A stretch of DNA of 64,000 nucleotides from Lampris incognitus (Eukaryota > Chordata > Actinopteri > Lampriformes > Lampridae). Below are positions 46,446 to 59,187 of the stretch, in pieces (within the stretch, counting starts at the first letter, position 1; the number at the start of each line of letters is the position of its first letter). The position numbers and the translations under genes were made by a program. The notes beneath the pieces were generated by a model. The model worked only from the letters and a program-made list of their open reading frames with translations. It was not told where the DNA came from and did no database searches. Where the stretch lies: the NCBI RefSeq assembly GCF_029633865.1, contig NC_079211.1, positions 142,945,585 through 143,009,584 of the forward strand. The letters are read 5' to 3'.

Positions 46446-48410
46446 TATTTCATTGTTTGGGCATAGCCTATGAGAGAAAAGCTCTTATTTCTTTGCTTTA
46501 AAATTTTTCCTGGGACAAAGACAAAGTGCTCAATAAAACTAAATAGTTCTGCTGACTGTAATATAGCAAAAATAAAATGTTTTGTGTCATATAGGCTCTC
46601 TTTGTATAGCCCTTGGAAGACACTGAACTTCTACTTAGGAGGTGGTGGTGGCCATAGTGAGCATATAACAGTGTGAATTCGAGCAGTGTTGAAAAATATT
46701 TTTTTAGCTGCCGAATTTGCTCCAAAGAAAGATACGTGATACGAAGCCGCTTCTTTTGATACGAGGAAGTTAAAAAAAAATTCTATTATCTAAGCACTCA
46801 AGATCAATTAGAGATCAAATAAAATGGACGTGTCTTCACGGCGCTATTGCTGTTCCACCGGGAATCACATGTGATTCTGTAAACAACTCATAAACCACGG
46901 TGGCACAACCTTCTCTGTAAAACCACCATGGACTGTATGGTTTTACTGTTAGATGCTGAAGTTGTGAAACTATGATTTTGCATAATATTCTCCTCAGCCG
47001 GAGAACGCCAGGCTGTTTACACGTCAATAGAGAGTCAAGTCGTTACTCAAATATCAAGTCCCATAGAATAGTTCTGAAAGCACCCTCAGCATGTCTCCAG
47101 ATGCACTGTGGGGTGATTTTGCAGGGTGGAGGACGGAGCCAGATGTTAACCTCAAAACGGGGCTATATGGCCCTTTGTTCCAGTGTCCGTTTTCGTAGAT
47201 TACACAACAAACGACTTCTTCGTCATGACTTAAATATGAAGAAATCAAATTCTGATTTGCACACACTAACTCTACTTCTCGCCATGTGACTGATGGTCAT
47301 ATGAAATAGCCTAAGGTGGGTGGAGAAGCCATTCAATAAAGACAGACACCCCCCCCCCTTTTTGGTGTCAACTGTTTAGAGAGACCTTAATGTGTTGCTT
47401 TTGTTAAGCTTTCTAGCATTTAGATTCATAATCATCAGGAGCTATCGCCAATGGCACCGCCCCATTATGTTCAGTGAAACGCTAGTTCCAGAGAAGCCTT
47501 TGGAAAATAAATATCTTAAATAAATATCTTAATATACACTTGGGCTGGTGGGTCGACTCTCCACAATTCTTTTTTTTTTCTCTCCTTACATCTCTTATTC
47601 TCAATAATTGATAATCTGGGGCTTTTGGCAGAGACATCCCCGGGGACTCTTGTTGCAGGCCCCAAGTGTCAGTTTCACCTTGAGGTTAAATTGGACGCCC
47701 GTTGCTTTTGGAGAACGTGTCCGTCATCTCAATAACTTCCAACATACTCTCGTAGTTCAACGCCTGTCCATCAATACTGCCTCACCTTATTCATCACACT
47801 ACCGGGAGATTGTGTTTTCTTTCTCCGAGCAAGCGGAAATTGATATGCGCGAACCCAGATATCCGAACCACAATGACGTCGCTCTTTATTAACACATGCA
47901 GACACGTTCAGCGTTAATTATTCTAACCTTGAATGAATGAGAAGGGGGCGGGCCCTGTTCAGCCACTGACGGGCCGTCTCGAGCAGAGTGCAGTGTCACT
48001 GTGGGCGTGACACTAAAGGCGCGCGACGTGTCGATGACTCGGCACAAGGGGCGTCTTACAGCGGCCCTTGTGCAGATCACACGGGCGGTGCTAGACCTGT
48101 TCAGTACGGATCTGCTGCGCCCCAGTAAAATCTCACGTTCAGGCTTTGACAGGTTCCTATAGTATTTGCCACTGGGTTGATTTAGATTGGTAACAGGAAA
48201 ACAATAATTTTTCTTTCTCTAATCCGCAATGTCGAAGCGACGCGGTATGACTCAAAATACAAGCTGAGGCGCGCACCTTCCGGTCCAGGTCCGGGTCCGG
48301 GTCCGTGCACCGCAGCCTTCGTGTCATAGCCGGTGCACCGCGGCACGCACGCAGCAATCTGTGTATCAATGCGCGAAACAAGAATCTTTTTTTTGTGGGG
48401 GGGGGGGGGT
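46446..48410. other. Intergenic DNA, no gene seen
   Basis: No exon or well-bounded repeat. A C run at 47349 and a T run at 47570 are the only low-complexity features. The GC-rich part (47930-48350) may be a small CpG-rich patch. Confidence 0.45.
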
Positions 48411-48793
48411 CTCCCCAGTTGTACTTGGCCTATTTCCCAAGCCGTCCCGGTCGCTGCTCCACCCCCCTCTGCCGATCCGGGGAGGGCTGCAGACTACCAC
48501 ACGCCTCCTCCCATACACGTGGGGTCGCCAGCCGCTTCTTTTCACCTGACAGTGAGGAGTTTCGCCAGGGGGACGTAACGCGAGGGAGGATCACGCCCCC
48601 CCCCCGAACAGACACCCCGAGCGACCAGAGGAGGCGCTAGTGCGGCGACCAGGACACATAACCACATCCGGCTTCCCACCCGCAGACACGGCCAATTGTG
48701 TCTGTTGGGACGACCAAGCCGGAGGTAACGCGGGGATTCGAACCGGCGATCCCCGTTTTGGTAGGCAACGTAATAGACCGCTACGCTGCCCTG
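48411..48793 (-). repeat. tRNA-derived SINE (CAGGTAGTGCAGCGG family), reverse
   Basis: The minus strand reads CAGGGCAGCGTAGCGGTCTA then a B box GGTTCGAATCCCC, ACAATTGGCCGTGTCTGCGGG, GTTATGTGTCCTGGTCGCCG, and GGCGAAACTCCTCACTGTCAGG, the same order as 16340-16735. The 3' end merges into a C/G homopolymer run near 48400. Confidence 0.8.
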
Positions 48794-49260
48794 ATTGAGG
48801 AATAATAACAGCAGTGAGGTGAGGTGAGGTGAGGTCAGTGGCTGGGTAGGCAGTGGGCATTCACAAATCCAAATTACACCCTTTTGTGCTCTCTAACGTT
48901 TTATACAAATATGATTTTTTTGTTGTTGTTGTTTGTTGGCTCGCATAAGCAGTGCCTCTCCTCGTCCGTTGATTCCGCCTTAAACCGCGCAATACGCATG
49001 CGTAAACTCCGAAATTCACAACGTGAAAGGCACCCCTGGGGAAAAAAGCAGGGCCTACCCTCCCCACTGAAAAAGCAAGCGAGTGTAACCGGTGGGTTTA
49101 GTTGGGCCCAGTCACACCCACGCAGCCTGTCTCCTGCGCTTAATATCTACCTGTCACTCCGGCGCCGATCCGGCTCCCCGCCTATTCCGCCGTTCAGCCG
49201 ACTTTGATTGACTGATTGCTCGTGGCTACTCCCTGAGCCGAGGCCTGCCATCCCCGCTAC

Positions 49261-49554
49261 TCAGACGGTAGAGGCTAGTTCCCGCCGATGCAGAGAACGG
49301 TCAACTGAGCATGCGCAAGTACTCGCTGCCTCCGTTTTTTTGGGTTGGTTAAGGTTAGGGTTAGGGCGGGGTCAGGGTTAAAGTTAGCCAATCAGACGCA
49401 GAGTAGGGGCGGGTCTTCCTAGAATCCCAGCGCCTGGATGCTACGCGGGGCGTGTGGAGGCGTGGTAGAGGCATTTCGCGCATGCTCAGTTGACCGTTCT
49501 CTACCCTATTTCCGTTCTCTGCGTCGATGGGAACTAGCCTCTACCCTACTCCGA
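49261..49554. repeat. Inverted repeat, possible MITE
   Basis: The left arm (49261-49317: GTAGAGGCTAGTTCCC, GCAGAGAACGG, TCAACTGAGCATGCGC) is mirrored by the right arm (49478-49554). The right arm has a ~17-bp extra copy of CTACCCTATTTCCGTTCT. The ~160-bp spacer holds a short GGTTAGGGTTAGGG motif. No coding capacity, and no target duplication could be fixed. Confidence 0.6.
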
Positions 49555-51300
49555 CTGCTGTATTCCACTGGTCGTTGCACGGTTGCTTCCTGTTTGAGGC
49601 TGACGCCCTGGTGTGCGGCGGCCTTGAGAGCGTCTGGCCGGCTGGTCGGTATCCGCAGGTGTTGGTACAGCCAAGGTAATGGGTTTTGCACACAGTGATT
49701 GATTTTCTGTTTCTTTGTAAATATTAGTGACGGACTGTCCATTCATTGTATATGTTAGCTGACAAAACACTGAATGCCTGTCTTAATGTCTTTCAGTACA
49801 TACTGCGGAATATTGTCCCTGCTGCTTTGCCTGCTTGGAATTTGTACAGAAACTACTCTAGTTTACATGGTTTTAGTGGGCGCTGCTGCTCCTTACATGG
49901 TCAGGTTCAAATCTTGCTGTCCTGGCCTCTAAATTGAGGACTACTGTTATAGTGAGACGGCCTAACCTCTCTAGTTTGTGGACACATCCAACTTGGGGTA
50001 TAGGAGTACCTTAGAATAAGTGATTGTGTGTTTCTTTCGTTTGCATGCATTTCATTTAGTATGGTTTTCCTAATTTGGTGTGATTTATTCACTTATCACT
50101 TGTATTAAGTGGTGGTGGTCCCCCTTGGTTTTGTTATTAATACAGCAGGCTCGATGTTTTAACAGATATTGTTCCCCCCTATGAGAGATCTGTTGCTTAA
50201 GTTGTAAATAAACCAGATCTGTTATATTTTATGAAAAGCCTTGTCTCTGACTATTTGTGGTCTGCCTGCACTGAGGGAAACCCCTGTTTAATGGTCAACT
50301 CAGCCATTTGGCTTGTACAATTTAAAGGTGTAATCTTTAGGTGAAAGTCCAGAGGTGGTGTTGTCATTTAAGTATTTCCAACTTAAGGCCCCTGTAGGGC
50401 CCTGTTACACAAGCTTGCGCGCTATACAGTGTTTCACTCTTACAAGTTTAAGGACTTTAAAAGGACAAGGACATGAATATATAATTAAAAATATGGTATT
50501 ACACAACACACTTGTAACTAGAGTGAGGTTTTGATATGTTATGAATTTGTTGTATGGTTATTTTGATTAAAGTTTGATTAAAGTATCTACCCTGACCACG
50601 CGTGTATGATAACACGAGGGGACGAAAGTACATTTTTAAATAATACCGATGATCTTATTTTGATTTGATTCAAACATTATTGACTCCTGTAGATGGACAT
50701 CAGACAAATTCTTTGGACATAGCAGAGACAGGGATGCAGTAAGAAGAGATGAGAGACTGAGAGGTAAGCGCTGGCTGTAGTTGGTGATAAACAAGCTAGC
50801 TAGCTAACCTACTTGCAGGTCTGGCAAATGTAAAAGCCTGAATGATTATATGAATTTAGGGAGACTATAGTTGATCAGATTCAGTTTTTTGGATGTTGCA
50901 CCAGAGAAAGAGGAGCAGAGTGCAGGAGGAGGAGGAGGAGAGACGGAGCTGGATGAACAATCGGGGCAAAGCGAGAGAGAGGTGAGAGACAGGTGAAAGA
51001 CAGGCAAGACCACAGCCCAGAGATGAAACTGAGGGAGCAGTTGCCACTGTAGCAGAGAACAACAGGCGGGGGGGGGGGGGGGGGGCAAGGGGAAGGGAAA
51101 CAAACAAAACGGTGGCCATAATGCAGAAGGGAACATTCGTGACCGAGGGGGAAAAGCATGGTGTCCCAAACCATGTGAAGTTGTCCTAATAGCCCCAGCA
51201 CAGCTTTGGGTTAAAAAAGCAATCCTTTAATTCTTGGAAGCTGTCCATGGTTAGAATATTCCATATCTAGAGATGCACCGTTTCTTTCTTTTCCTTTTTT
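49555..51300. other. Intergenic DNA, no gene seen
   Basis: A donor-like CCAAG|GTAATG at 49672-49682 and an AATAAA at 50206 are present, but no protein-coding exon can be supported between them. An 18-base G run is at 51067. Part of 50690-51300 may be the degraded 5' region of the hAT gene downstream. Confidence 0.4.
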
Positions 51301-53110
51301 TTTTGTGTGTGTAAGATGTTTGGTAAACACATGAAGCCTGACACTTCTGTAAATACTGGCCTAAAAAGCTGGGGGGGGGGAAAAGCCCTGGATCTCTTTA
51401 GAGAGCATGAAAAAACACCTGCTCATAAAGCAAGCATGCATTCCTGGCACAGCTTTAAAGCCAGTGCTGCTCACGGTAGTGTTTTTGAACCGTTACACTC
51501 GGCAAATGAAGCAGAAATTAAAGAGCGACGGGGGTACATCAGCCGTAATGTGGCTGTCAAACAAAACATTCCATTCCGTGGCCATGATGAGGGAATCTCC
51601 AGCCATATTCTGGGAAACTTTCTTGTGTGTGTGTTCTGCAGCCTTACTCGGCCCCATCACACAGTGCATATTCATCACCTCCGTCTCAAAATGAGATAGA
51701 GTGCTGTGCTCAAGAGGTAACCGCATCTATTGTCAGTTAATTAAAATATAAAGTAATGTTTTGGATTAGGGCAGATGAAGCCAGACATGGAAACGCTGAG
51801 CAGTTGGCTGTATGTGTTCGTTATATCACTGAAGGTAGAGTAAAGGAGTGCTTGCCGGCCATGACAGAAGTGATAGAATTTGATGCATAACTGCTGCAAT
51901 TGAAGAACAGCTGGCTTATAATGGCACTGAATACCTTGAGTGTGTTGCACAGGGTTATGATGGTGCAGCAGTAATGAGTGGGGCAGTTGGAAGTGTCCAA
52001 GCCGGATTTAAAGTAAATCATACGAAGGCCATTTATGTGCACTGCTATGCACATCAACTAAACTTAGTACCGTCACACCTGTCAAGCAGTACCAGAAGCC
52101 AAGGATTTATTTGCCGTTACAGATTGTGTGCTCATTATTCAGTGTTTGGCTTGTAAACCATCACAAATTCAAAAGATGTTCAAAATCAGCTGTGGTTACA
52201 GTCATCTGAACTTGTGCAGCTGTCAAAAAGACCCGCTGGCCATGCCAGTTATGGTCTGTAAATGCCATCTTAGAGAATCTCTGCAGTCATTCAGTACCGC
52301 TCCAGTATCAACAACTCCATGGCAGTAGGACTCCATGTCAAACTGAGTCCATTCTCCACAGTATACCTGTTGATGACGTTCAAGACTTTTCTGTCTATAA
52401 CCAAGAACCTGCACAAATATCTGCGAAGGGAAACAGTAGACCTTGCTAAAGCTGCAGAGTACAAATGACTGTGTGTGACACTAACACAAATGCGCTCTGA
52501 TGAGAAGGCTGCTAAGCTGTATGATACAGCAAGGGCCTTTTGCGTAGCACATCAGATCCCAGAGCCATGTGCTGCAACCAGAGAAAGGCAGAAGCAGAAG
52601 TGCATGGAGGTTTATGTAGTGGACTCTAGTTGTGAAGCACTGAGTGACCTCAGTGATGCAGAACAGCTGAGAAGGAACCCGTTTCTACCTTGCCTTGACA
52701 AGATTGTTGCCGAGATGGATCGGCATTTTTCATCTCTTAACGGCCAAATTCTAAGAGGTGTTCAGGCCTGTAATCCTGGATCAGAGAGCTTTCTCTGTGA
52801 GGAGCACCTCAGACGTCTGACAGATCATTACATGTTGGTCTAAAATCTGAGGAGGTTTTAGTGGCCAAAATCTATCTGGCTTGCAACAAGGAAAGCCTCC
52901 CAGTTGAAGATGTGCAATGTGTGTCATTCAGCGCTCTCTGACAATCCCAGTTAACAGCCGCAGTTGTGAACAGTCATTCCATACACTTGGCTGGGGTGCA
53001 CAATGGGACAAGATAGGCTTCACCATCTTGCCGTCTTTTCGGTTGATAAGGAAGAACTTTGTAAGCTGAGTCACAGTCAAGTGATTGTTCACTTTGCCAA
53101 AATTAAAAAT
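51300..53110 (+). pseudogene. hAT transposase relic, ZMYM1-like
   Basis: Pieces of one hAT-type transposase appear in order on the plus strand: a TTF-type zinc-finger region (51307-51560; CKMFGKHMKPDT, KALDLFREHEKTPAHKAS), a DUF4371-like core (51760-52110; YDGAAVMSGAVGSVQAGFK, YVHCYAHQLNLV), a later alpha-helical part (52475-52843; DTARAFCVAHQIPEPC, LSDLSDAEQLRRNPFLP) and the dimerisation end (52925-53050; LTIPVNSRSCEQSFHTLG). Many stops and frameshifts break it, so it is dead. The protein resembles the fish ZMYM1-like group. A candidate right end lies at 53640-53690. Confidence 0.75.
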
Positions 53111-54807
53111 AGACTGTGTGGTTTAATGCTCAAAAAATGAACCAACTCAGTTTGGACTTGGGTGTTGGACCTGACTGATGGGGAATACTTTGTTTACTTA
53201 TATATATATTTATATATATATATATAAACTTTATTTTACATGATTGACTCAAGTCATGAAATAATTGTTTGAAATGTTCTTCGTTCTGAAATTGTTTTTA
53301 TTAATTATTATTGTGGAATGTAGAAGAATGTAAAAGTGCAACGGTTTAATGACTTGAATCGGGTTTTGTTGTTATTTGCATATGCAGGGTATGACCTTTT
53401 TTGCCTAAAAATGTTCATAATGTTCATGATGCATGTTGAAATAAACATTTTCATAAAGACTAATATCTTTACATTTTTATCTTTACCAGTATTAGTTGTT
53501 TCAGTTTCAGCAGCAGCAGCAGTATGGCAGTGGCAGTAACAGTGGGCTAAGCAAGGGGAGTTCAGATAGCCCATTATGTAGCACATTTCATACACGCAGC
53601 AGGCATTCAAGAAAAAAATTGTGCGATTTGAGTAATGGGGGGGGGGCCTGTGCCCCAGTACAGCTTTATGTCTAGCAACGCTCCTGCCTGATCCAGTGTT
53701 GTTACAGCTGGTATTCGCACACTGGATAAAACCAATCCAAAAAGGAAAGTAAAAACCTGCTTTTCCCCAGTACGACAACTTCTCCATACACTTTTTCCTA
53801 AACACAGTGACGTGATTTGTGATATGATTTATTCCAACTTGATGTAAATTAGAATGGCTTCCTGCAGTGTTAATCAGGCTCATATGACGCTGACCTTTAA
53901 AATGGATCATTCCCAGTTCGTTCTTGGTTATGACAGGGCAAGAAAATATAGTTAAATTAATAACCGTCGTTACAGCATAGAACACTTTTTGGATTTATCC
54001 GTGAGTATTTTCAAACCCAAGTGAGAGAGTAGTACAACCATGTTTTAATTCTCAACCCTTTAAGGGTACTTTGTCATTTACTAACATTGAGTGGGAGGTT
54101 TGGCTTTTGTATAGCGCCACCTACTGGAGGCTTTGTGTGTGAACTGAGGCAGAGGATTTTGTTTATGTCTTCCTTAAGAAGTAATTAGTATTTTTTTTTA
54201 ACTTTATTCAATGCTGAAGAAAATCTGACTATATACATTGTACCATTCCTTCATTCTCCTATACATCAGCTGCTGTGTGGAGGTGTGTGTGTGTGGAGGT
54301 GTGTGTGTGTGGAGGCGTGGGGGAACACACACAAAACACAGATCCAAACATCAACCTCCAAAAGAGCTTGACAAACTAAATAAAACCACTTCCAATCAAC
54401 ACATCCACTTTTTTTTTATCAGAATAAAAACACTAAAACTTAAAAAGATTTGATTTTAAGGCTATTCAAATTATATACAGATTAATAAATCAACAATTAC
54501 CTTGTCAGCATCCAAGGGTTGTTCCAGCTGAGAGAAAGTAAGCACGATGCGAGAGGAGCCTGTGTATTCAGATGACCGCCAGTAAGGACGGGCGCAAAAC
54601 GCCACCGTGTTACAACCAAGGGAGATGGTCTGTGGAATAGCTGCAGCGATGAGCTGTAAACATGCGGGACTTTATCTGAACTAACAAGACTCCACAGAAA
54701 CCAAACACTGAACGGCTATGAGATGAACCAGCGACCAGTTTTGTTTTAGTCAACCGAGATAGAAATATATCGCAGACACTGATGGCTGTAAGTTGAACTT
54801 TCATTTT
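53111..54807. other. Intergenic DNA, no gene seen
   Basis: (TA)n-rich low complexity at 53200-53226, CAG-type run at 53508-53523, and a TGTGTGTGTGGAGG tandem at 54280-54316. No exon recognised. Confidence 0.5.
53640..53692 (+). mobile_element. Candidate right end of the hAT element
   Basis: Read on the minus strand the sequence starts CAGGAGCGTTGCTAGACATA then AAGCTGTACTGGGGCACAGG and a C run. The CAGG-GCGT-GCTAGAC form is a typical hAT terminal inverted repeat. No matching left end was found upstream of 51300, so the element boundaries are incomplete. Confidence 0.5.
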
Positions 54808-55143
54808 CCATCCATCCATTATCCCAACCGCTTATCCTGCTCTCAGGGTCGTGGGGATGCTGGAGCCTATCCCAGCAGTCATTGGGCAGCAGGTGGGGAG
54901 ACACCCTGGACAGGCCATCACAGGGCCAACACACACACACACACACACACTCACACCTAGGGACAATTTAGTACGGCTGATTCACCTGACCTACATGTCT
55001 TTGGACTGTGGGAGGAAACCGGAGCACCCGGAGGAAACCCACACAGACACGGGGAGAACATGCAAACTCCACACAGAGGACGACCCGGGACGACCCCCAA
55101 GGTTGGACTGCCCCGGGGCTCGAACCCAGGACCTTCTTGCTGT
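54808..55143 (-). repeat. tRNA-derived SINE (GGAT tail, reverse), head lost
   Basis: The reverse tail ATCCATCCATTATCC, then CCGCTTATCCTGCTCTCAGG, a (CA)n of 11 units (54931-54952), CCTACATGTCTTTGGACTGTG, and the B-box region GGGGCTCGAACCCAGGACC at 55118. It stops at GCTGTG (55143), so the first part of the tRNA-like head is missing. Confidence 0.88.
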
Positions 55144-56040
55144 GCACTTTCATTTTCTATTATCAATCATTATCTATTGCCATGCAACCATGGATAAAAT
55201 AAGGGGCAGGGCTAGAAAAGTTCTCAAATCCGTACCCCTTTCGAACATGATCAGGATTATCCGAGTTGCTTATTTGTCGCTCGTAAGTTGCCGATGATTT
55301 TGTTTCTTTTTGTTGCTCGTTTTCTCCAACGCGCTCAATAAAATCGACCGATTAAAGAGCCGAGCGAAACTGGTTCGTCTCGCATGCGGAGCACATGCCA
55401 CACTGCGCTTCTTCTGCAGACTGCACCGAGATCTCCATCACACATCGTCAGACCTTCCTCCACGTTAGACAAGGGGATGGGTCCCTTTTGTAACAGTGAT
55501 GACAGAATAGAAAACATCGCCTCAGTTGACCGTTGTTGGGAAATATGCCCCCTCCTCCGTTTTGTTTTTTTAGTGCATTCTCCATCACTGCCAGCCTTGC
55601 CTAGGTCCAGTCTGAAACTCACGAGACAGACGGTGGAATGAAAACACATCCGTCGGTGTGCCTCCGGCCGTGCCACCCAAGAGTTCGGCTCTGAGACGGA
55701 GCGGCTACAACAACACGACCTCCCCGTGTGCACCTTGTGCTGAGCCGATGTGGTCGCTAGTGGCCGCCTGCAGTTTAACATACACCGTTTCTCACACAAC
55801 ACTTAAGCTGAAATCCTTGTTACCGGGGGCTGTATAGGTACACAAGCTGAGTCTGATGATATTTTAGGAAAGACCCGTCCTATCAAAGCAGTTATTCTCA
55901 CCCTGGGATGCTTAAATATCGATCACTGTTGTTTGGATGGTAAGATTATGAATAGTATGTATGGTTGCATACAATTTGATATTTTAAGTTTATACAGTCT
56001 TTAACAGGGCACTTCATAACACCACACAAATAGTAAATGG
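55144..56040. other. Intergenic DNA, no gene seen
   Basis: No exon was recognised; the two overlapping frames at 55335-55802 lie in opposite strands and have no domain features. Confidence 0.45.
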
Positions 56041-56288
56041 ACTGCATTTATATAGAGCCTTTCTAGTCTATCGACCACTCCAAACGCCTTACAGTGTATG
56101 CCACACACACACACACACACAGATGGAGGAGGCTGCCATGCAAGGCGCCAACCTGCTCGTCAGGAGCAGTTAAGGGTTCAGTGTCTTGCTCAAGGACACG
56201 TCGACGCGCTCTCTGCAGGAGCCGGGGATCGAACCAGCAGCCTTCCGTTTACTAGACGCCCCGCTCTACCTGCTGAGCTATGCCGCCC
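56041..56288 (-). repeat. tRNA-derived SINE (GCTCAGCAGGTAGAGC family)
   Basis: The minus strand starts GGGGCGGCATAGCTCAGCAG with the A box TAGCTCAGCAGGTAGAGC and the B box GGTTCGATCCCCGG, and ends in the body AAGGCGTTTGGAGTGGTCGA and the tail CTATATAAATGCAGTCCATT. A (CA)n run (56102-56120) interrupts it. This is a different SINE family from the GGAT-tailed ones. It is not a tRNA gene: the acceptor side is unpaired. Confidence 0.8.
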
Positions 56289-56668
56289 CTACACTTGATC
56301 TTAAGTATTTATCTGGATACCGTTGTTGTAAGCAACTTGTAATGTTCTCCGACTAAGATCATATTAAAATGCAACACGTAGCTCTCCTAATACGTGGAAA
56401 TGTAAAATAAAAAGATTTATTCACAACTGGGCCCGGCGGCTTGTATTGTACAACGTTTCACCGATGAGGTGGTCCGTTTAAAATTGAAACAAAGTATTTT
56501 TAAAGATTCTACTGGATGAGCACAACCGGGCTCATGAAATAGATAAAAGATTTAAAAAAAAAAAAAAAGAAGTATAGCAACGCTTGTGTGTCCTAATCTT
56601 CTGTCAGTTGCACTTTGCCTGATAGCAAGGCACTGCATGAACATTGTTTACAGTCATTTCAAGTCATT

Positions 56669-57185
56669 TGGGCAGCATGGTGGTGCAGTGGTTAGTGCTG
56701 TTGCCTCACAACAAAACGGTCCTGGGTTCGAGCCCCGGGGTTGTCCAACCTCGGGGGTCGTCCCGGGTCAAACTCCGTGTGGAGTTTGCATGTTCTCCCC
56801 GTGTCTGCGTGGGTTTCCTCCGGGTGCTCCGGTTTCCTCCCACAGTCCAAAGACATGCAGGTCAGGTGAATCAGCCGTACTAAATTGCCCCTAGGTGTGA
56901 ATGTGTGTGTGTGTTGGCCTGATGGCCTGTCCAGGGTGTCTCCCCACCTGCCGCCCAATGAATGCTGGGATAGGCTCCAGCATCCCCGCAACCCTGAGAG
57001 CAGGATAAGCGGTTTGGAGAATGGATGGCTGTTAGGGTCAGAACTCCCGGCTGTGCCCTTGACCGAGGCACGGCAACGCAAACTGGAGTTGGTCCCCGGG
57101 TGCTGTACGGCGGCTGCTCACTGCTCCTAGCTACACAGCTAGGATGGGTTAAATGCAGAGCACGATTTCCCTACAGAATTAATCA
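56669..57185 (+). repeat. Full-length composite SINE
   Basis: Head GGGCAGCATGGTGGTGCAGT, B box GGGTTCGAGCCCC, body GTTTGCATGTTCTCCCCGTG and GGTTTCCTCCGGGTGCTCC, a TG-rich link, then the 3' module GGGATAGGCTCCAGCATCCC and GCAGGATAAGCGGTTTGG, ending GAATGGATGG at about 57028. It then continues into the second module GTTAGGGTCAGAACTCCC, TGGAGTTGGTCCCCGGGTGC, also seen at 15218-15545. The order shows that two 3' modules can be joined in tandem. Confidence 0.85.
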
Positions 57186-58000
57186 AGTATATCAAAATAA
57201 ATAAACACGAAAAGAAATTCTGAAAAAAGAAAATTCGCCTCGTCTCGATTCTAAATGTTGCACGGACGCTTTTGATAAACTCAAAAGTCACCTTAAAGCA
57301 GGATGTTGGTTTTTGTCGGGTCATACAGTTCAGCTTGACCCAAGCAACGCTCTCCACAGTCCATCGCCTCTCTTGAATAGACCGTCGGTTAGCCTTCCTC
57401 CTCCTCTTCATCACCGCTTAGTTATGGAGTAGTCATCCAGTGCAGACGCGACATTTTACTCCGTTACCTGACCCACCTCTGTATTTACCTGTAATGCAAG
57501 CAGCCTTGATACGCTGAATGATAAAACTCTCACACTCATAAGCACATTTCTTGGGAGTAAATGTGTAGCTGAACGCACAACGGGGTTACGACGACGTTAT
57601 AATCTACGTTGACATCAGTCCGCTACGCTAGACTCCAGAAATCCCACCTCTCGTTTCCTTGGGGGGGGAACATTTTTCACCCAAAACGTTAAAATATCTC
57701 GAAGGAGTACACGGTTCTTCACAACAACAACCCAACCGGTTGTTCTTCTGCTCAAAGCCCGCATGCACACAACTCTTTTTTTTTGGCGAGAATCCCTGCG
57801 CCCTTGTTTGAGATGCTATCTCGCCGACCAACAATGGCTACAAAGATGACTTCCTTAGCGGAGGTAATAAATGGCTTGCTCCCAATTTGCACAAAACTTT
57901 CATCTCCCTATGTACACAACAGTGTTTTAAAACCTACTACACAAAAGGCTCATCGTTATTGTTTCGCCATTAACAAATAACCCAGAACCCGTTAACAGAG
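57186..58000. other. Intergenic DNA, no gene seen
   Basis: No exon recognised between the composite SINE and the probable entpd4 3' end. Confidence 0.5.
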
Positions 58001-58017
58001 AAGTGAATCAAACAACT

Positions 58018-58023
58018 TTTATT
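58018..58023 (-). terminator. Candidate poly(A) signal of entpd4
   Basis: AATAAA on the minus strand, about 1.17 kb downstream of the entpd4 stop, in an AT-rich tail. It would give a 3' UTR of about 1.2 kb (59187 to ~58000). A second, closer signal was not obvious. Confidence 0.4.
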
Positions 58024-59187
58024 GTTGAATTGCAATACACCGACTGTTTTATTAAACCTGTGCAAACACTTGACTACATTGTTTTCATAAAAACAATGGG
58101 ATATGTGCTTTCGTTTCTCATCACCTTCGAGCAGTGACGTTCCAGCTTCTGAAAACGAAGCTCGGGGTATCGAAACATAGGAAACCGTATCCAAATCCAC
58201 AGCTGAATAAAGGCCCTCGCCTCGGCGGGAGCAGGGCTTAGTGAGATTAACACTCCTGGTGTTGGTATGAACTTAACTACAGTGATAAGACATGATATTG
58301 CACTAGTGCAGCTATTCAAAGCCACCCATACAGCAATATAAATAGTATAAACAACGTTGTGGGGTGGGGTGAGGGGGTTCTGCACGACGGCACGATACAT
58401 TCTGATTCTGTACCTGACAACAAGGCGATCCCGCTTACTAATTAGCATTAACTGTACCCGATTCGTATCGTAAAGGAAAGCCTCTCGAGACACTGGGAGT
58501 TTTCTTTCACTCCGACGATCCGACAAACAGAAACTTGTGTGTCAATGGTAAATGACTATACCATTTATCGGTATGACAACAGTATATATATATATAAAAA
58601 AAAGATTCCAACACCATAAAGTGATCATGCACTTATCAAGGAAAAGAAAAAAGGCATGTGCACACACAAAACAGTGAAAAAAAATTGCCTCTAGACGATT
58701 TATCGGAGTTTAACTTTGCGAAATTCAAAAGTGGAGACAATCCGCATGTTAGGAGATGCAAGATCGCACCCGAACTGGCGAACTGTAGGTTTTTCTGATG
58801 AGCGGAGACAGAAAGAGCCAGCTGCCATATGAACTTCGTGAAGTAGAAGCATGTCATGTACGCGTTCTTTTCCCATCTTAATCACATTTATGGCAAATAT
58901 TTCAAGAACAATAAATTACTGATAAAGTACAGAACTATTTTCATGGCTGAGCAAACCCGAAAACTTATGTAGAATCTTCTTTGTGAGTTCTGGACAAGTC
59001 TGAGTACCGTCTCTCCTTGAGCTTAAATCAAAATCCACGTTTAAGAAGGCAACTGTCTTTCAGGGTCGCAGCCTACAACTGAAGGCCGACTCACTGGCCA
59101 AGCAGATGGTATCAAAGAGAGAAGGGGCAGAGAACTGGTTCTGGAAAGTCAAGACATGCTGTCCAGATCAACTCTATCATGTTTTTT

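Noticed and set aside
49353-49366. Interstitial telomere array
   Set aside because: Only two TTAGGG units, too short to be more than chance or a micro-insert.
49438-50210. Non-coding transcript with donor at 49677 and AATAAA at 50206
   Set aside because: Single motifs of this kind are common; nothing else supports transcription.
50846-51201. Overlapping proline/serine-rich minus-strand frames
   Set aside because: They are the reverse of GA- and G-rich low-complexity DNA.
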